A stretch of DNA of 39,731 bases from DATCDR01 sp036510575 (GTDB taxonomy: Bacteria; Actinomycetota; Acidimicrobiia; Acidimicrobiales; Bog-793), in the NCBI GenBank assembly GCA_036510575.1, contig DATCDR010000060.1, forward strand, positions 1-39,731. Direction: 5' to 3'. Positions 1 through 8,684 of this stretch are shown piece after piece. Each line of letters begins with the position of its first letter. Positions within the stretch are counted from its first letter, which is position 1. Position numbers and translations under genes: made by a program. The notes below the pieces were generated by a model that was given only the letters and a program-made list of their open reading frames with translations, was not told the origin of the DNA and made no database searches.

Positions 1-592
1 GCTGGATTCGCCAGTTCATCGCCTTCAGGCCGTGTTCGGCCGGCTCTTTCAACGCGAGCACACCGACGAGGCCAACGACCTGAATGGCGATCTCGAAGTA
101 AAACGGGGTCACCGTGGGGCGCGGTAGATACTGCGCCATCACACCGACGACCAAGGGTCCGATTGCTGCCCCGGAGAGAAAGCCAACTGTCGTGATCAAC
201 GACGCGCGCCGTCGGTCGTGATTCGGCTCGAGCTCTACGAGTGCGGCTGTAGCGGCTGGCATCACGGTGCCGGTGGCGAATCCGACGAGCACCCGCCCGA
301 CTAAGAGCATCGCGGTACCGGTTGCGAGGAGGAAGATCACCGAACTCAAGATGAGCATCAGCGCACCGGCGATCATGAGCGGCTTTCGACCCACGTCGTC
401 GGATAGACGACCGACCACCAACAATGCGACGAGTACCGACAGCGCGTACGTCGCAAAGATCGCCGTGACCGTGAGCGACGAAAATCCAAAGCGCTTCTCG
501 TAGATGACGTAGATCGTCGACAGCGCGTTATTTGCGAACGTGCCCAACATCAACAAGTTGACGACGATGGCAATTCGCAGGCGGTTTGACAT
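1..592 (-). CDS. MFS transporter, N-terminal part (cut by window edge)
   Basis: This is the first ~197 residues of a major facilitator superfamily membrane transporter; the 3' end lies outside the window. Translation from the ATG at 592 gives alternating hydrophobic segments, beginning with a first helix around LRIAIVVNLLMLG. The loop GRLSDDVGRKP after the second helix (about residues 62-72) matches the MFS signature GxLxDrxGRkp. A further helix contains GRVLVGFATGTVMPAATAAL, typical of helix 4 in drug and sugar efflux members. Five or six membrane segments are visible. The substrate cannot be told, although the family includes many multidrug and metabolite exporters. It is transcribed leftward, and the next gene upstream is a small unknown reading frame. 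Confidence 0.85.
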   Translation of the reverse strand, partial: MSNRLRIAIVVNLLMLGTFANNALSTIYVIYEKRFGFSSLTVTAIFATYALSVLVALLVVGRLSDDVGRKPLMIAGALMLILSSVIFLLATGTAMLLVGRVLVGFATGTVMPAATAALVELEPNHDRRRASLITTVGFLSGAAIGPLVVGVMAQYLPRPTVTPFYFEIAIQVVGLVGVLALKEPAEHGLKAMNWRIQ

Positions 593-644
593 CGCCCGAT
601 CAGCCTACCTTTGGCCCGTAAGCATCGAGGGCCGAGAACGAGGC

Positions 645-902
645 CTAATTGGACGAAGCACGCTCCCACTGCTCGAGAGTCTCCTCCATCGCTTCTAGGT
701 ATGCCTCCTCGCGCTCAGGGGCGTCCTCGAGATATTCGACGAGCGTTCGGTAGAACTCAAGCGGAGCAACCGCTCGCCAGCCCGACCCCCCAGCACCGGC
801 CTGCTCCACTTCGGGGTCGGCGCCGGGCGCGGCCTGCACGAAGAGCGGGTGGCCGTCCTCGGCCATTCCAATCCACCACGACCGCTCTCGCTCACCGCTC
901 AC
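645..902 (-). CDS. small acidic protein of unknown function
   Basis: A reading frame of about 85 residues that I do not recognise. The GTG at 902 is preferred because an AAGGGGAG ribosome binding site sits four to five bases before it; an ATG at 941 would add 13 residues but lacks such a site. The product is rich in Glu and Asp, has no membrane segment, and ends in an amphipathic helical stretch (EYLEDAPEREEAYLEAMEE). It lies between the sirtuin and the MFS gene on the same strand. The acidic composition and good start site favour a real gene over a chance frame, but no function is claimed. Confidence 0.5.
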   Translation of the reverse strand: MSGERERSWWIGMAEDGHPLFVQAAPGADPEVEQAGAGGSGWRAVAPLEFYRTLVEYLEDAPEREEAYLEAMEETLEQWERASSN

Positions 903-1072
903 GTGACTCCCCTTTTCACCCACTGGCTCACCACGCGCCAAAGGCGAAGCTTCGGAGTGATCTGGTGCTGACGCGATGATCGCCGGGCACTAACCCGGAG
1001 CGCCATTTCACTCCGACGCCATGACGGTTCACCGCCGACGCGCCGACGATCGCAGCCTCGCTCGCAGCCCCG

Positions 1073-1867
1073 TCAAGCGACGAGTCGCGGCAGCACCTCG
1101 CTGATTGAGCCTCGCACGACCACGTCGGCGATCTCGTCATGACGAGTAGGCGTCGCGTTCACGATCGCTACCGCCGCTCCGGTCTTCACCGCGAGCGGTA
1201 CCAGTGCGGCGACGGGATCAACCCGCAGGCTCGACCCGACGACAAGCAACATGTCACTTCCTTGCACGGCCCGTACGGCTCGCTGCAGGTCGGAAACGTC
1301 GAGCGGCTGGCCGAAACTCACCGTCGCGACCTTCAAGATCCCCGCGCACTCGGTATCCCCGACATGTTCTCGACAATGCGGGTCGGTCTCGCCGAGGCGC
1401 ACGCGGGCGAGCGCTTCGCTCGTCGGAATCCGGTGGCCACAGCTGAGACAGAGCGTCTCGTGCACCGAGCCGTGAAGCTCGACGACGAGATCGGAGGCAT
1501 GGCCGACGACCCGATGGAGCCCGTCGGCATTCTGGGTGACGAGCAGCGCCAGCTTCTCTTGGGTTTCGAGCTCGAGAAGGGCCCGATGACCGGCGTTCGG
1601 CAGCGCCGTCCATACTGCCCCCTGCCCTCGATTGGCCCATGCGCGCCGGCGCTGATCGGGGTCGGCGACATACTCCTCGAGCGTCATCTTGGCGCGAGCC
1701 TCCGGGTTCGTCGTCCAGACCCCGGTCGGCCCTCGAAAGTCCGGAATTCCGGAGTCGGTCGAGATCCCCGCACCAGTCAGTACGACGACCGAGGAGGACG
1801 CGCCAAGCAGCGCCTTAGCCGTGACCACAGACGATTGATCGCTCGTTGCTACCCCGGTGGACTCCAT
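1073..1867 (-). CDS. Sir2-family NAD-dependent protein deacylase
   Basis: Sirtuins remove acetyl or other acyl groups from lysines, using NAD+. The Rossmann-fold NAD motif TGAGISTDSGIPDFRG is near residues 29-44, followed by QNADGLH and ELHGS, the latter carrying the catalytic histidine. A zinc ribbon is present as CLSC and then a second cysteine pair. GSSLRVDPVAAL and IVNATPT are the C-terminal NAD-contact motifs. The length (~264 residues) fits a bacterial class III or U sirtuin. The second cysteine pair is spaced C-x8-C (CREHVGDTEC) instead of the usual C-x2-C. The start is uncertain: ATG at 1867 or an in-frame TTG at 1876. It diverges from the aminotransferase gene across about 300 bp with no other recognisable gene. 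Confidence 0.88.
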   Translation of the reverse strand: MESTGVATSDQSSVVTAKALLGASSSVVVLTGAGISTDSGIPDFRGPTGVWTTNPEARAKMTLEEYVADPDQRRRAWANRGQGAVWTALPNAGHRALLELETQEKLALLVTQNADGLHRVVGHASDLVVELHGSVHETLCLSCGHRIPTSEALARVRLGETDPHCREHVGDTECAGILKVATVSFGQPLDVSDLQRAVRAVQGSDMLLVVGSSLRVDPVAALVPLAVKTGAAVAIVNATPTRHDEIADVVVRGSISEVLPRLVA

Positions 1868-2172
1868 CGACTCCAACGGTAACGAGCTGAGCTAGCCAGC
1901 GACAGCCCGCCTCCTTCCCCGACGCTCGAGCCGACGACCTGATCGGACCTCGCTGGGGCGTCATTGCGGCGCGAGTCCTGACCGATTAGGGTCTTTGCTC
2001 CGTGTCATTTCGACCTGGCGACATTTTATGCCGCCAAGCCGGTAGACCCGAACCTGGTCAGCGCAGCTGATCAACCCACATTCCAACTACCTAGTGAGTG
2101 ACGGCCCACCGGTCATCACCCTCGCGGAGGCGATACATCCGGGCGAGCACTCGCACCGGCGAAAGGACATCG

Positions 2173-3492
2173 ATGGTGTATCAACTTGACCAGAAGGTCT
2201 CCCCGTCCGCTCAGCCGGATCAGCTCGAGTCATCGCAGGTCTTTGACGAGCACGAGTCAAACGTTCGCTCCTACAGCAGGTCGTTCCCAGCGATCTTTTC
2301 GCGCGCCAAGGGCGCATTCCTCTACGACACCGTCGGCCGTCGCTACATCGACTTCCTCGCCGGCGCAGGCGCCATGAACTTTGGTCACAATCACGAAGCG
2401 ATCAAGGCCGCCCTCATCGAATACGTCTCCAACGACGGTCTTCCCCACGGTTTGGATCTCTATACGAGCGCGAAGGGCGAATTCCTGAACGCCTTCGTGA
2501 GCCAGGTACTCGCGCCGAGGGGGCTCGACTACAAGGTCCAGTTCACCGGCCCAACCGGTACCAACGCAGTTGAAGCGGCGCTCAAGATCGCTCGGCGTGC
2601 GACGGGACGAAGCGGGATCTTCGCCTTCATGGGCGGCTACCACGGCGACTCGCTCGGCAGCCTCGCAGCCACGGCGAATCGCGATCATCGACGCGCCGCC
2701 GGCGTGGACCTCGCCAACGTGACGTTCATGCCCTTTCCGGCCGGGTCGATGGCCGATATCGACACGCTCGGCTACCTGCGCACCATCTTGATGGACACGC
2801 ACTCCGGGATCGACCTGCCTGCTGGCATCATCGTCGAGACCCTCCAGGCCGAGGGCGGCGTGAACGTCGCCTCGAACGCGTGGCTCCGCGAGCTTCGACG
2901 GATCTGTGACGACTACGCGATCATCCTCATCATCGACGAGGTGCAGACCGGTGTCGGCCGCACCGGGCCCTACTTCTCTTTTGAGCGCGCAGGGATCGTT
3001 CCCGACGTCGTCGCGGTCTCGAAGTCGATCAGTGGATCGGGTCAACCGATGGCCTTGACACTGCTTCGTCCAGAGCTCGACCTCTGGGAGCCAGGTGAGC
3101 ACACCGGCACGTTTCGGGGCAATCAGCTGGCCTTTGTAACCGCCCGCGTCGCCATCGATCTGTTTTCCTCAGAGCGCTTGGAGGCACGCACCACGGAGAA
3201 CGATCGCCTCATCGAGACGTTCCTCCGCACCGAGGTCATGCCGCTCGATCGACGACTCGAGGTTCGCGGTCTCGGCATGCTCTGGGGCCTCGACACTGCC
3301 GCGATCGATCCGACAGGTGGCATCGCCAGGTCGATCGGGCGACGGGCGTTCCACGACGGACTCATCATCGAGCGGGTCGGGAGAAACGACACCGTGATGA
3401 AGATCCTGCCGCCGCTCACCATCGAGCCCGAGGTGCTCCGCGAGGGTCTCTCGATCCTTGCCACCTCGACCAAAGCAGTGCTCCGACCCTGA
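2173..3492 (+). CDS. EctB-like diaminobutyrate--2-oxoglutarate aminotransferase (class III)
   Basis: A PLP-dependent class III aminotransferase of 439 residues, closest by eye to EctB, which makes L-2,4-diaminobutyrate from aspartate semialdehyde with glutamate. Characteristic stretches are ESNVRSYSRSFP near the N terminus, FTGPTGTNAVEAALK, IIDEVQTGVGRTG (Asp about residue 255) and VSKSISGSGQPMALT, with the PLP lysine about residue 284. GEHTGTFRGNQLAF follows. The ATG at 2173 has GAAAGGA five bases upstream; an ATG-like start at 2098 has no such site. No ectA or ectC lies beside it. Instead the next gene, immediately downstream, is a decarboxylase, which suggests diamine production rather than ectoine synthesis. 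That metabolic role is inferred. Confidence 0.87.
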   Translation: MVYQLDQKVSPSAQPDQLESSQVFDEHESNVRSYSRSFPAIFSRAKGAFLYDTVGRRYIDFLAGAGAMNFGHNHEAIKAALIEYVSNDGLPHGLDLYTSAKGEFLNAFVSQVLAPRGLDYKVQFTGPTGTNAVEAALKIARRATGRSGIFAFMGGYHGDSLGSLAATANRDHRRAAGVDLANVTFMPFPAGSMADIDTLGYLRTILMDTHSGIDLPAGIIVETLQAEGGVNVASNAWLRELRRICDDYAIILIIDEVQTGVGRTGPYFSFERAGIVPDVVAVSKSISGSGQPMALTLLRPELDLWEPGEHTGTFRGNQLAFVTARVAIDLFSSERLEARTTENDRLIETFLRTEVMPLDRRLEVRGLGMLWGLDTAAIDPTGGIARSIGRRAFHDGLIIERVGRNDTVMKILPPLTIEPEVLREGLSILATSTKAVLRP

Positions 3493-3566
3493 CAACTCCT
3501 TCGGAGGAGTCGCCACTCGAACGACACCTGCGCGAGGTTCTAGACGGCGAATCGCGCTCGTTTCAC

Positions 3567-4976
3567 ATGCCAGGGCACAAGGGAGGATCCGGGGCGCCTC
3601 GGCGCGGGATCGAGCTGTTCGGCACGGACCTGTACGCCATCGACGTCTCCGAGATGGGTGGCTTCGACTACCTGCATGGCGCCACCTCTGCGCTCGTTCG
3701 AGCCCAGGCCGACGCTGCCGAAGTCTTCGGCGCCGACCGAACCTTTTACCTGGTCAACGGCGCGACGGCAGGCAATCTCGCAGCGCTGATGGCGACGACA
3801 ACCGATGAAAGCCACGTGCTCGTAGCGCGCGGCTCGCATCGATCGGTATACGCCGGCCTCGTACTCTCTGGCGCCACGCCTCGCTATCTCTCTCCGATCG
3901 CGAACACCGAGCTCGACGGGCTCTTCGGGATCGATCCCGCCGATATCGAGCGCGAGCTCGACGCGGACCCTTCGATCTCGGCAGTTCACGTCACGAGCCC
4001 GAGTTACTACGGATTCACGATTCCCCTCGAGGCCGTGCTCGCGGTGACCACGGCACGGGGCGTGCCGTTGATCGTCGATGAGGCACATGGCAGCCACTTC
4101 GTCTTCAACCCCGCCTTTCCCCGTCCCGCACTAAGTCTCGGTGCCGACCTCGTGGTGCAAAGTCCGCACAAGACGCTCGGCTCACTCACCCAATCCTCGC
4201 TCTTGCATCTATCCGGCTCGAGAGTCGACGCTGACCGGGTCGACCAGGCGCTCCAGATGCTGCAGTCATCGTCCCCGTCTGCACTGCTCCTGATCTCTTT
4301 GGACCTAGCGATTGCGGAGTCTGCAGCGAATGGGCTCGCGGCGTGGGGAAGAGCACTCACCTACGCGACGACCGTACGGGCCGCGATCAGCGACACCGGA
4401 GGGATACACGTCTACGGCGAGGAGATCAAGGGCACTCCTGGGATCGAGGAGTTCGACCCCACGAAGCTCGTCGTCGACGTCAGTGATCTGGCGATGAGCG
4501 GCCAGGCGTCAGCGGCGTGGCTAAAGCAGCACTGGCGGATCAATCCGGAGTTCTCCGACCTTCGGCGGATCGTCTTTTCCATTACCCCAGGTGACGATGA
4601 CGAGAGCGTCGAACTGCTAATCGATGCGCTTGGCTCCCTCGGCGACACCGAGGCGAGCACCACGTCGCGAGCGTTCGCGTCGCTCTGGCCGAGAGAGAGT
4701 CCCACCCTCGCCGTCACTCCTCGGGAGGGCTTCGCCGCGCCAGCCGAGACGGTGGCGCTAGCTAGCGCCCTTTCGAGGACCGTTGCGGAGATGATCGTGC
4801 CCTATCCCCCGGGTATCCCGCTCCTCGTCCCAGGCGAGCTCGTCACCGAAGGGGTCATCGAGACAATGCGGCAACTTCTCGCGGCAGGCTGTCGCATGGT
4901 GGGCATGGCGGATCCGACGGGGATGTCGCTTCGCTGCCTTCGCGAATACGAAGACGAAGACGAAGACGTTTCTTAG
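3567..4976 (+). CDS. Orn/Lys/Arg decarboxylase-family PLP enzyme (bacillary SpeA type)
   Basis: A fold-type I PLP decarboxylase of the family that includes Bacillus SpeA; members decarboxylate arginine, lysine or ornithine. Family hallmarks are FHMPGHKGG at the N terminus, FLVNGAT-like FYLVNGATAGN, VDEAHGSHF, SPHKTLGSLTQ with the PLP lysine about residue 202 from this ATG, and YPPGIPLLVPGE near the C terminus. The frame stays open upstream of ATG 3567, and PLERHLREVLDGESRSFH looks like genuine family N-terminal sequence, yet no ATG, GTG or TTG occurs there. A CTG at 3489 overlapping the aminotransferase stop is one candidate start. Coupling to the EctB-like gene suggests diaminobutyrate as a substrate (inference). 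The C-terminal tail is a GAAGAC hexamer repeat encoding an acidic run. Confidence 0.85.
   Translation: MPGHKGGSGAPRRGIELFGTDLYAIDVSEMGGFDYLHGATSALVRAQADAAEVFGADRTFYLVNGATAGNLAALMATTTDESHVLVARGSHRSVYAGLVLSGATPRYLSPIANTELDGLFGIDPADIERELDADPSISAVHVTSPSYYGFTIPLEAVLAVTTARGVPLIVDEAHGSHFVFNPAFPRPALSLGADLVVQSPHKTLGSLTQSSLLHLSGSRVDADRVDQALQMLQSSSPSALLLISLDLAIAESAANGLAAWGRALTYATTVRAAISDTGGIHVYGEEIKGTPGIEEFDPTKLVVDVSDLAMSGQASAAWLKQHWRINPEFSDLRRIVFSITPGDDDESVELLIDALGSLGDTEASTTSRAFASLWPRESPTLAVTPREGFAAPAETVALASALSRTVAEMIVPYPPGIPLLVPGELVTEGVIETMRQLLAAGCRMVGMADPTGMSLRCLREYEDEDEDVS
4950..4967 (+). repeat. three tandem GAAGAC hexamers
   Basis: Three perfect copies of the hexamer GAAGAC at the 3' end of the decarboxylase gene encode an alternating Glu-Asp tail just before the stop. 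The copies probably arose by slippage. They lie immediately before the 4-bp overlap with the converging amidotransferase gene. Confidence 0.8.
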
Positions 4977-5686
4977 ACGACCACATCCCATACCGGCGCG
5001 GATGCCACGGTGTCGAAGAAGGCGTCGACGAGACGGTGGCATCGAAGGCGCGCGTCGTCGGCGAGCAGTGCCGTCTCGGCCTCGATCTCCTCGATCACCC
5101 CACCTGCGGCGGCGACGTCGTCCGGCGCCGCACGAAGCCAGGTGCTGACGGTCGCCGGCGTCACCTCGGGGTGGAACTGAAGCCCGAGCGTGCGGCCGAA
5201 GACGAACGCCTGCGGCGACACCTGATTGCGCATGAACGACCGCACCGGCCCCCCGTCGGACCAGCGGTCGAAGTGGTACTGGAACCACGGCCCCGTCCCG
5301 CAGAACGACACGTCGTCGCTCTCTAGTAGCCGCCAGCCGATCTCGGGTTGTTCGGCACGTCGAACCTCGGCACCAAGCGCCGAAGCACAGAGCTGTCCTC
5401 CATAACAGATCCCAAGCACCGGCACGCCCCGTCGGGCTGCCCGTCGCACGAGCGCACGCTCGGGCGCTGCGGACAACGCGGACGGCGCGGTCGACGCGTC
5501 ATAGACGGACCAATCCGAGCCGAGCGACAAAACGAGATCGGCGTCGAGCTCAGCGTCGGCGAGACCATCGGGGTCCTCGCGCCAGACGCGGATGAAGTTC
5601 GCACCAAGCTCGCCGAGCCGCTCGCCTACGAAGCCGTCATCGCCGTCGCCGCGATTTGCCACCACGACGACGTTCACGCGGAGCAC
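4973..5686 (-). CDS. class I glutamine amidotransferase-like protein
   Basis: A stand-alone GATase1-fold protein of about 237 residues. The nucleophile elbow GICYGGQ puts the cysteine at about residue 94, and LQFHPEVTP supplies the His-Glu pair of the catalytic triad, so it should hydrolyse glutamine or a gamma-glutamyl amide. The overall look is that of GMP-synthase-like stand-alone amidotransferases; PuuD-type gamma-glutamyl-GABA hydrolases are a less likely alternative. The start is a GTG at 5686, with another GTG three codons later. It ends in a 4-bp overlap with the converging decarboxylase and lies 39 bp downstream of the LigI-like gene on the same strand, so it may be the last gene of that operon. 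The acceptor substrate is unknown. Confidence 0.8.
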   Translation of the reverse strand: MLRVNVVVVANRGDGDDGFVGERLGELGANFIRVWREDPDGLADAELDADLVLSLGSDWSVYDASTAPSALSAAPERALVRRAARRGVPVLGICYGGQLCASALGAEVRRAEQPEIGWRLLESDDVSFCGTGPWFQYHFDRWSDGGPVRSFMRNQVSPQAFVFGRTLGLQFHPEVTPATVSTWLRAAPDDVAAAGGVIEEIEAETALLADDARLRCHRLVDAFFDTVASAPVWDVVV

Positions 5687-5725
5687 CCCCGAGCTTCGAA
5701 GCTAGGTAGCGATGCGTGCGTGCCT

Positions 5726-6610
5726 CTAGCCGAAGTCGTAGAGCCGCTCGGGGTTGGTGACGAGGATCTTCTGGCGCGTCGCCTCGTCCGGGGCAACCTG
5801 GGCGACGAAGTCGATCAGATCGCCGTCATCGGGGGTAGCGCGAACGTTTGGATGCGGCCAGTCACTCCCCCAGAGAATCCGGTCGGGAGCTGCGGCGACG
5901 AGTGCCTGCGCGTACGGGATGACGTCGTCATAAGGCGGTGTCCCGTCCGCAGTCTGGCGCTCGGCGCCGGAGATCTTCACCCAGGCCCGCTCGTCTCGCA
6001 TCAGCTCGAGGAGCTGCTGGAACGGCTCCTGGTCGATCCCTGCCTTGGCGTCGATTCGGGCCATGTGGTCGATGACGTAGGGAACCGGCATCTGGTCGAG
6101 CATCTCGACGTGTGAAGGCAGGTCCTTCGCATCGAAGTGCAAGACGATGTGCCAGCCGAATCCCGCCACTCGCTCGACGATTCGCCAGTACTCGTCCATC
6201 TCCGGAGCGCCGCCTAGGTGCGCCACGAAGTTGAAGCGCGTACCGCGGACGCCGACGTCATGGAGCTTTTGGATATCGGCATCGGAGAATGACTCATCGA
6301 CCATCGCCACACCGGCGAAGCGACCGTTGCCACGGATAATGGCATCGACCATCGCTGAGTTGTCCACGCCGTGACAGCTCGCCTGGACGAATACGGCCCT
6401 TGAGAGACCGAGACGCTCCTGGAGGACGAGGAAGTCGTCGATCCCAGAGTCCGGCGGCGTGTACGTGCGGTCGTCGGCAAATGGGAACTTGTCGGCCGGA
6501 CCAAAGATGTGGCAGTGAGCGTCGGTCGCGTTCGCCGGAGGCGTAAACAGCCGCGGCGAGTGCGGATGGGCATGTGGCGGAGGAATAGTTCGTTCAAGTT
6601 CTACGGTCAC
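5726..6610 (-). CDS. ligI: LigI-like 2-pyrone-4,6-dicarboxylate lactonase (amidohydrolase)
   Basis: A TIM-barrel amidohydrolase of 294 residues. In the protocatechuate 4,5-cleavage and gallate pathways, LigI opens the ring of 2-pyrone-4,6-dicarboxylate to 4-oxalomesaconate. The beta-1 motif DAHCHIFGPADKFPF, then RTYTPPDSG, VQASCHGVDNSAMVDA, VLHFDAKD, VIDHMARID and the late ILWGSDWPHPN with its catalytic Asp are all typical of LigI. The GTG at 6610 is preceded by GGAGGAG with a four-base spacer. The next gene upstream, 66 bp away, encodes the LigU/GalD-like tautomerase that acts on the same metabolite, which strongly supports the assignment. Other family members act on related lactones, so the exact substrate is not proven. 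Confidence 0.85.
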   Translation of the reverse strand: MTVELERTIPPPHAHPHSPRLFTPPANATDAHCHIFGPADKFPFADDRTYTPPDSGIDDFLVLQERLGLSRAVFVQASCHGVDNSAMVDAIIRGNGRFAGVAMVDESFSDADIQKLHDVGVRGTRFNFVAHLGGAPEMDEYWRIVERVAGFGWHIVLHFDAKDLPSHVEMLDQMPVPYVIDHMARIDAKAGIDQEPFQQLLELMRDERAWVKISGAERQTADGTPPYDDVIPYAQALVAAAPDRILWGSDWPHPNVRATPDDGDLIDFVAQVAPDEATRQKILVTNPERLYDFG

Positions 6611-6676
6611 GTGGCTCCTCCGATGTTGGTTCGAACAAAAGCGGCAAGACGACTACGCGAGAGATGACTCCCGCGA

Positions 6677-7744
6677 TCAGTACTCGCGGGGAAAGACAGT
6701 CCCGTCGAAGAGCTTTCGGGCGGTGCGGATGATGCCGGAGCGGTGGACGACGGGAATGGGACCCGATACGTCGATGTCGATCGCCACGTCGAAGGTTCCC
6801 GTCGGGTGCTCGACAACGATCACCCCACTCGAGAGATCGCCGAGGAGTACCGACGACGCCGGGGAGTCCGGCAGGTACGCGGCAGTCGCCACCGAGACCG
6901 CGCCGAGCACCCCGATGGCGTCATGACAACGGTGCGGAATGAACGTGCGAGTCGAAAGCGACCCACCGTCGCGAGCGGGTGCGACCATCGTCAGCTTCGG
7001 AACGGTGGTCTTTGTGACATCGCCGAGGTTCATCAACGGTCCTGCCGTTAGCCGGATCTCTTCGAGAATCTTTCGGAGCTCGGTGTTCGCCTCGAGATCG
7101 AGCGGGGCTTCGTAGCCGGCTATGCCGACGTCCTCGGCCCGCATCACGATCACCGGCATGCCGTTATCGATACAGGTGACTCGCACGCCACAGATCGTGT
7201 CGACTGCGTTTCCGGTCGGGAGCAGCGTCCCGCACGTCGCGCCTTCGGTGTCCTCGAAGTCGATTCGAACCTCACCAGCTGTGCCGGGAACTCCCGCTAT
7301 GAAGGTCGAGCCCGTGTAGACAGGCGCGCCCTGATGCATCGGGAAGGTGGCGGTCGCGATGCTGTTGGTGTTGAGCATGCGGATCCGGACGGTCGCCTGT
7401 TCGCCGTCCTCCTTCAACAGACCGCGTTCCATGGCGAACGGCCCGATGCCGGCCAAGATGTTGCCGCAGTTCTGCTGGTCGGTAACGAAGGCATCCTCGA
7501 TACCGGTCTGCAGAAAGAGGTAGTCCACGTCGGCGTCTTCATCTTCGGACCGGTTGACGACGGCGATCTTGCTCGTAAGGGGGTGCGCGCCGCCGATCCC
7601 ATCGATCTGGCGGGCGTCGGGCGAGCCCACTACCTGGAGCAGCAGCTCGTCACGCTCGGCCGCATCTCCTGGAAGGTCTTCCTTAAGGAAGTACGCCCCC
7701 TTCGACGTTCCCCCACGCATCAACATGCATCGAATCTCTGTCAT
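6677..7744 (-). CDS. PrpF-family 4-oxalomesaconate tautomerase (LigU/GalD-like)
   Basis: A PrpF/GalD-family isomerase of 355 residues with the diaminopimelate-epimerase-like double fold. GalD and LigU interconvert 4-oxalomesaconate tautomers so that the product can be hydrated. Seen are MLMRGGTSKGAYF at the N terminus, DGIGGAHPLTSKIAVV, DQQNCGNILAGIGPFA, GTLLPTGNA and VPKLTMVAPA, all characteristic of the family. The ATG at 7744 was chosen because the family begins with RCMLMRGGTSKG; a longer frame to 7855 would add 37 residues with no family similarity. It lies upstream of the LigI-like gene on the same strand and probably shares its transcript. PrpF proteins of the methylcitrate cycle are the main alternative. 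Confidence 0.85.
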   Translation of the reverse strand: MTEIRCMLMRGGTSKGAYFLKEDLPGDAAERDELLLQVVGSPDARQIDGIGGAHPLTSKIAVVNRSEDEDADVDYLFLQTGIEDAFVTDQQNCGNILAGIGPFAMERGLLKEDGEQATVRIRMLNTNSIATATFPMHQGAPVYTGSTFIAGVPGTAGEVRIDFEDTEGATCGTLLPTGNAVDTICGVRVTCIDNGMPVIVMRAEDVGIAGYEAPLDLEANTELRKILEEIRLTAGPLMNLGDVTKTTVPKLTMVAPARDGGSLSTRTFIPHRCHDAIGVLGAVSVATAAYLPDSPASSVLLGDLSSGVIVVEHPTGTFDVAIDIDVSGPIPVVHRSGIIRTARKLFDGTVFPREY

Positions 7745-7874
7745 GCCCAAAGTATCCCCCCCACGGTAGGTAGATGTCGACAAGTCTGCTGGATGCGGGC
7801 CGAAAAAGGGCCGCAGCGCCGGCGTGATCGCCGCTTGAGACGATCGAGCATCCAAGGGCGATCACGCCGTTACC

Positions 7875-8486
7875 TCAAGAGATCGTGAGTGCCTTCGCAG
7901 CGGCGTAACGGCTCCCCACGTCGCCCCAGTTGACGAGCTTCCAGAGCGCGGCGACGAAGTCGGCCTTCACGTTCTTGTACTGCAGGTAGAACGCGTGCTC
8001 CCAGGCGTCGAAGACGAGCAACGGAACCGAGCCGTTGCCGAGGTTGCCCTGGTGGTCGTAGACCTGCTCGACGAGCAGACGCCCGGCGAGCGGCTCATAG
8101 GCGAGAACTCCCCAGCCCGAGCCCTGAATCGTCGTCGTGGCCTGGGTCAACTGGGCGCTGAAACCCTCGAACGAGCCGAAGTACTCCGTGATCGCTTCGC
8201 CGAGATCGCCGTCTGGGCGCTCACCGCCGTCTGGAGAGAGGTTCTTCCAGAAGATCGAGTGCAGCACATGGCCCGAGACGTTGAACGCCAGCGTCTTTTC
8301 GAGGCCGACGATGGTCCCGAACTCGTTCGCCGCGCGCGACTCCTCGAGCCGGTCGAGCGTCGCATTCGCACCAGCCACGTAGGCCGCGTGGTGCTTGTCA
8401 TGATGCAACTCGAGGATTTCCCCCGAGTAGTGCGGCTCAAGGGCCCCGAAGTCGTAAGGAAGATCTGGGAGCGTGTACACGGGCAT
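7875..8486 (-). CDS. Fe/Mn superoxide dismutase
   Basis: Cytoplasmic superoxide dismutase of 203 residues, converting superoxide to oxygen and hydrogen peroxide. The N-terminal LPDLPYDFGALEPHYSGEILELHHDKHHAAYV region carries the first metal histidine near residue 28. The other ligands are in NVSGHVLHSIFW and DAWEHAFYLQYKNVKADF. QVYDHQGN resembles the mycobacterial enzyme, which has a histidine in the outer sphere, so the metal cannot be assigned with certainty. The ATG at 8486 has AGGAGG eight bases upstream. A UspA gene lies about 200 bp upstream on the same strand. The 3' end is 130 bp from the LigU-like start. Confidence 0.95.
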   Translation of the reverse strand: MPVYTLPDLPYDFGALEPHYSGEILELHHDKHHAAYVAGANATLDRLEESRAANEFGTIVGLEKTLAFNVSGHVLHSIFWKNLSPDGGERPDGDLGEAITEYFGSFEGFSAQLTQATTTIQGSGWGVLAYEPLAGRLLVEQVYDHQGNLGNGSVPLLVFDAWEHAFYLQYKNVKADFVAALWKLVNWGDVGSRYAAAKALTIS

Positions 8487-8684
8487 CTAGGCGCCTCCTG
8501 GTAGTCGTCTCTGCAGCGATCCGAGACTACCGCAGGGCGTCGATCCTCGAACTTCTGCGCGGCTCAGCGTATCGACTCCGAGACACCTCAATGCAAGCGA
8601 CGCCGCGTCAGACGCGCCCGAGGCCTTCGCCGACGACGCGCACGAACCACGCCCGAAGTCGCCACTTGGGGATCGAAGTCAGCC

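Noticed and set aside
1139..1882. Long open frame on the plus strand opposite the sirtuin
   Set aside because: It is the antisense shadow of a gene with clear family motifs, rich in Arg and without a ribosome site.
2257..3102. 281-codon open frame opposite the EctB-like gene
   Set aside because: It lies wholly antisense to a convincing aminotransferase; open antisense frames are common in GC-rich DNA.
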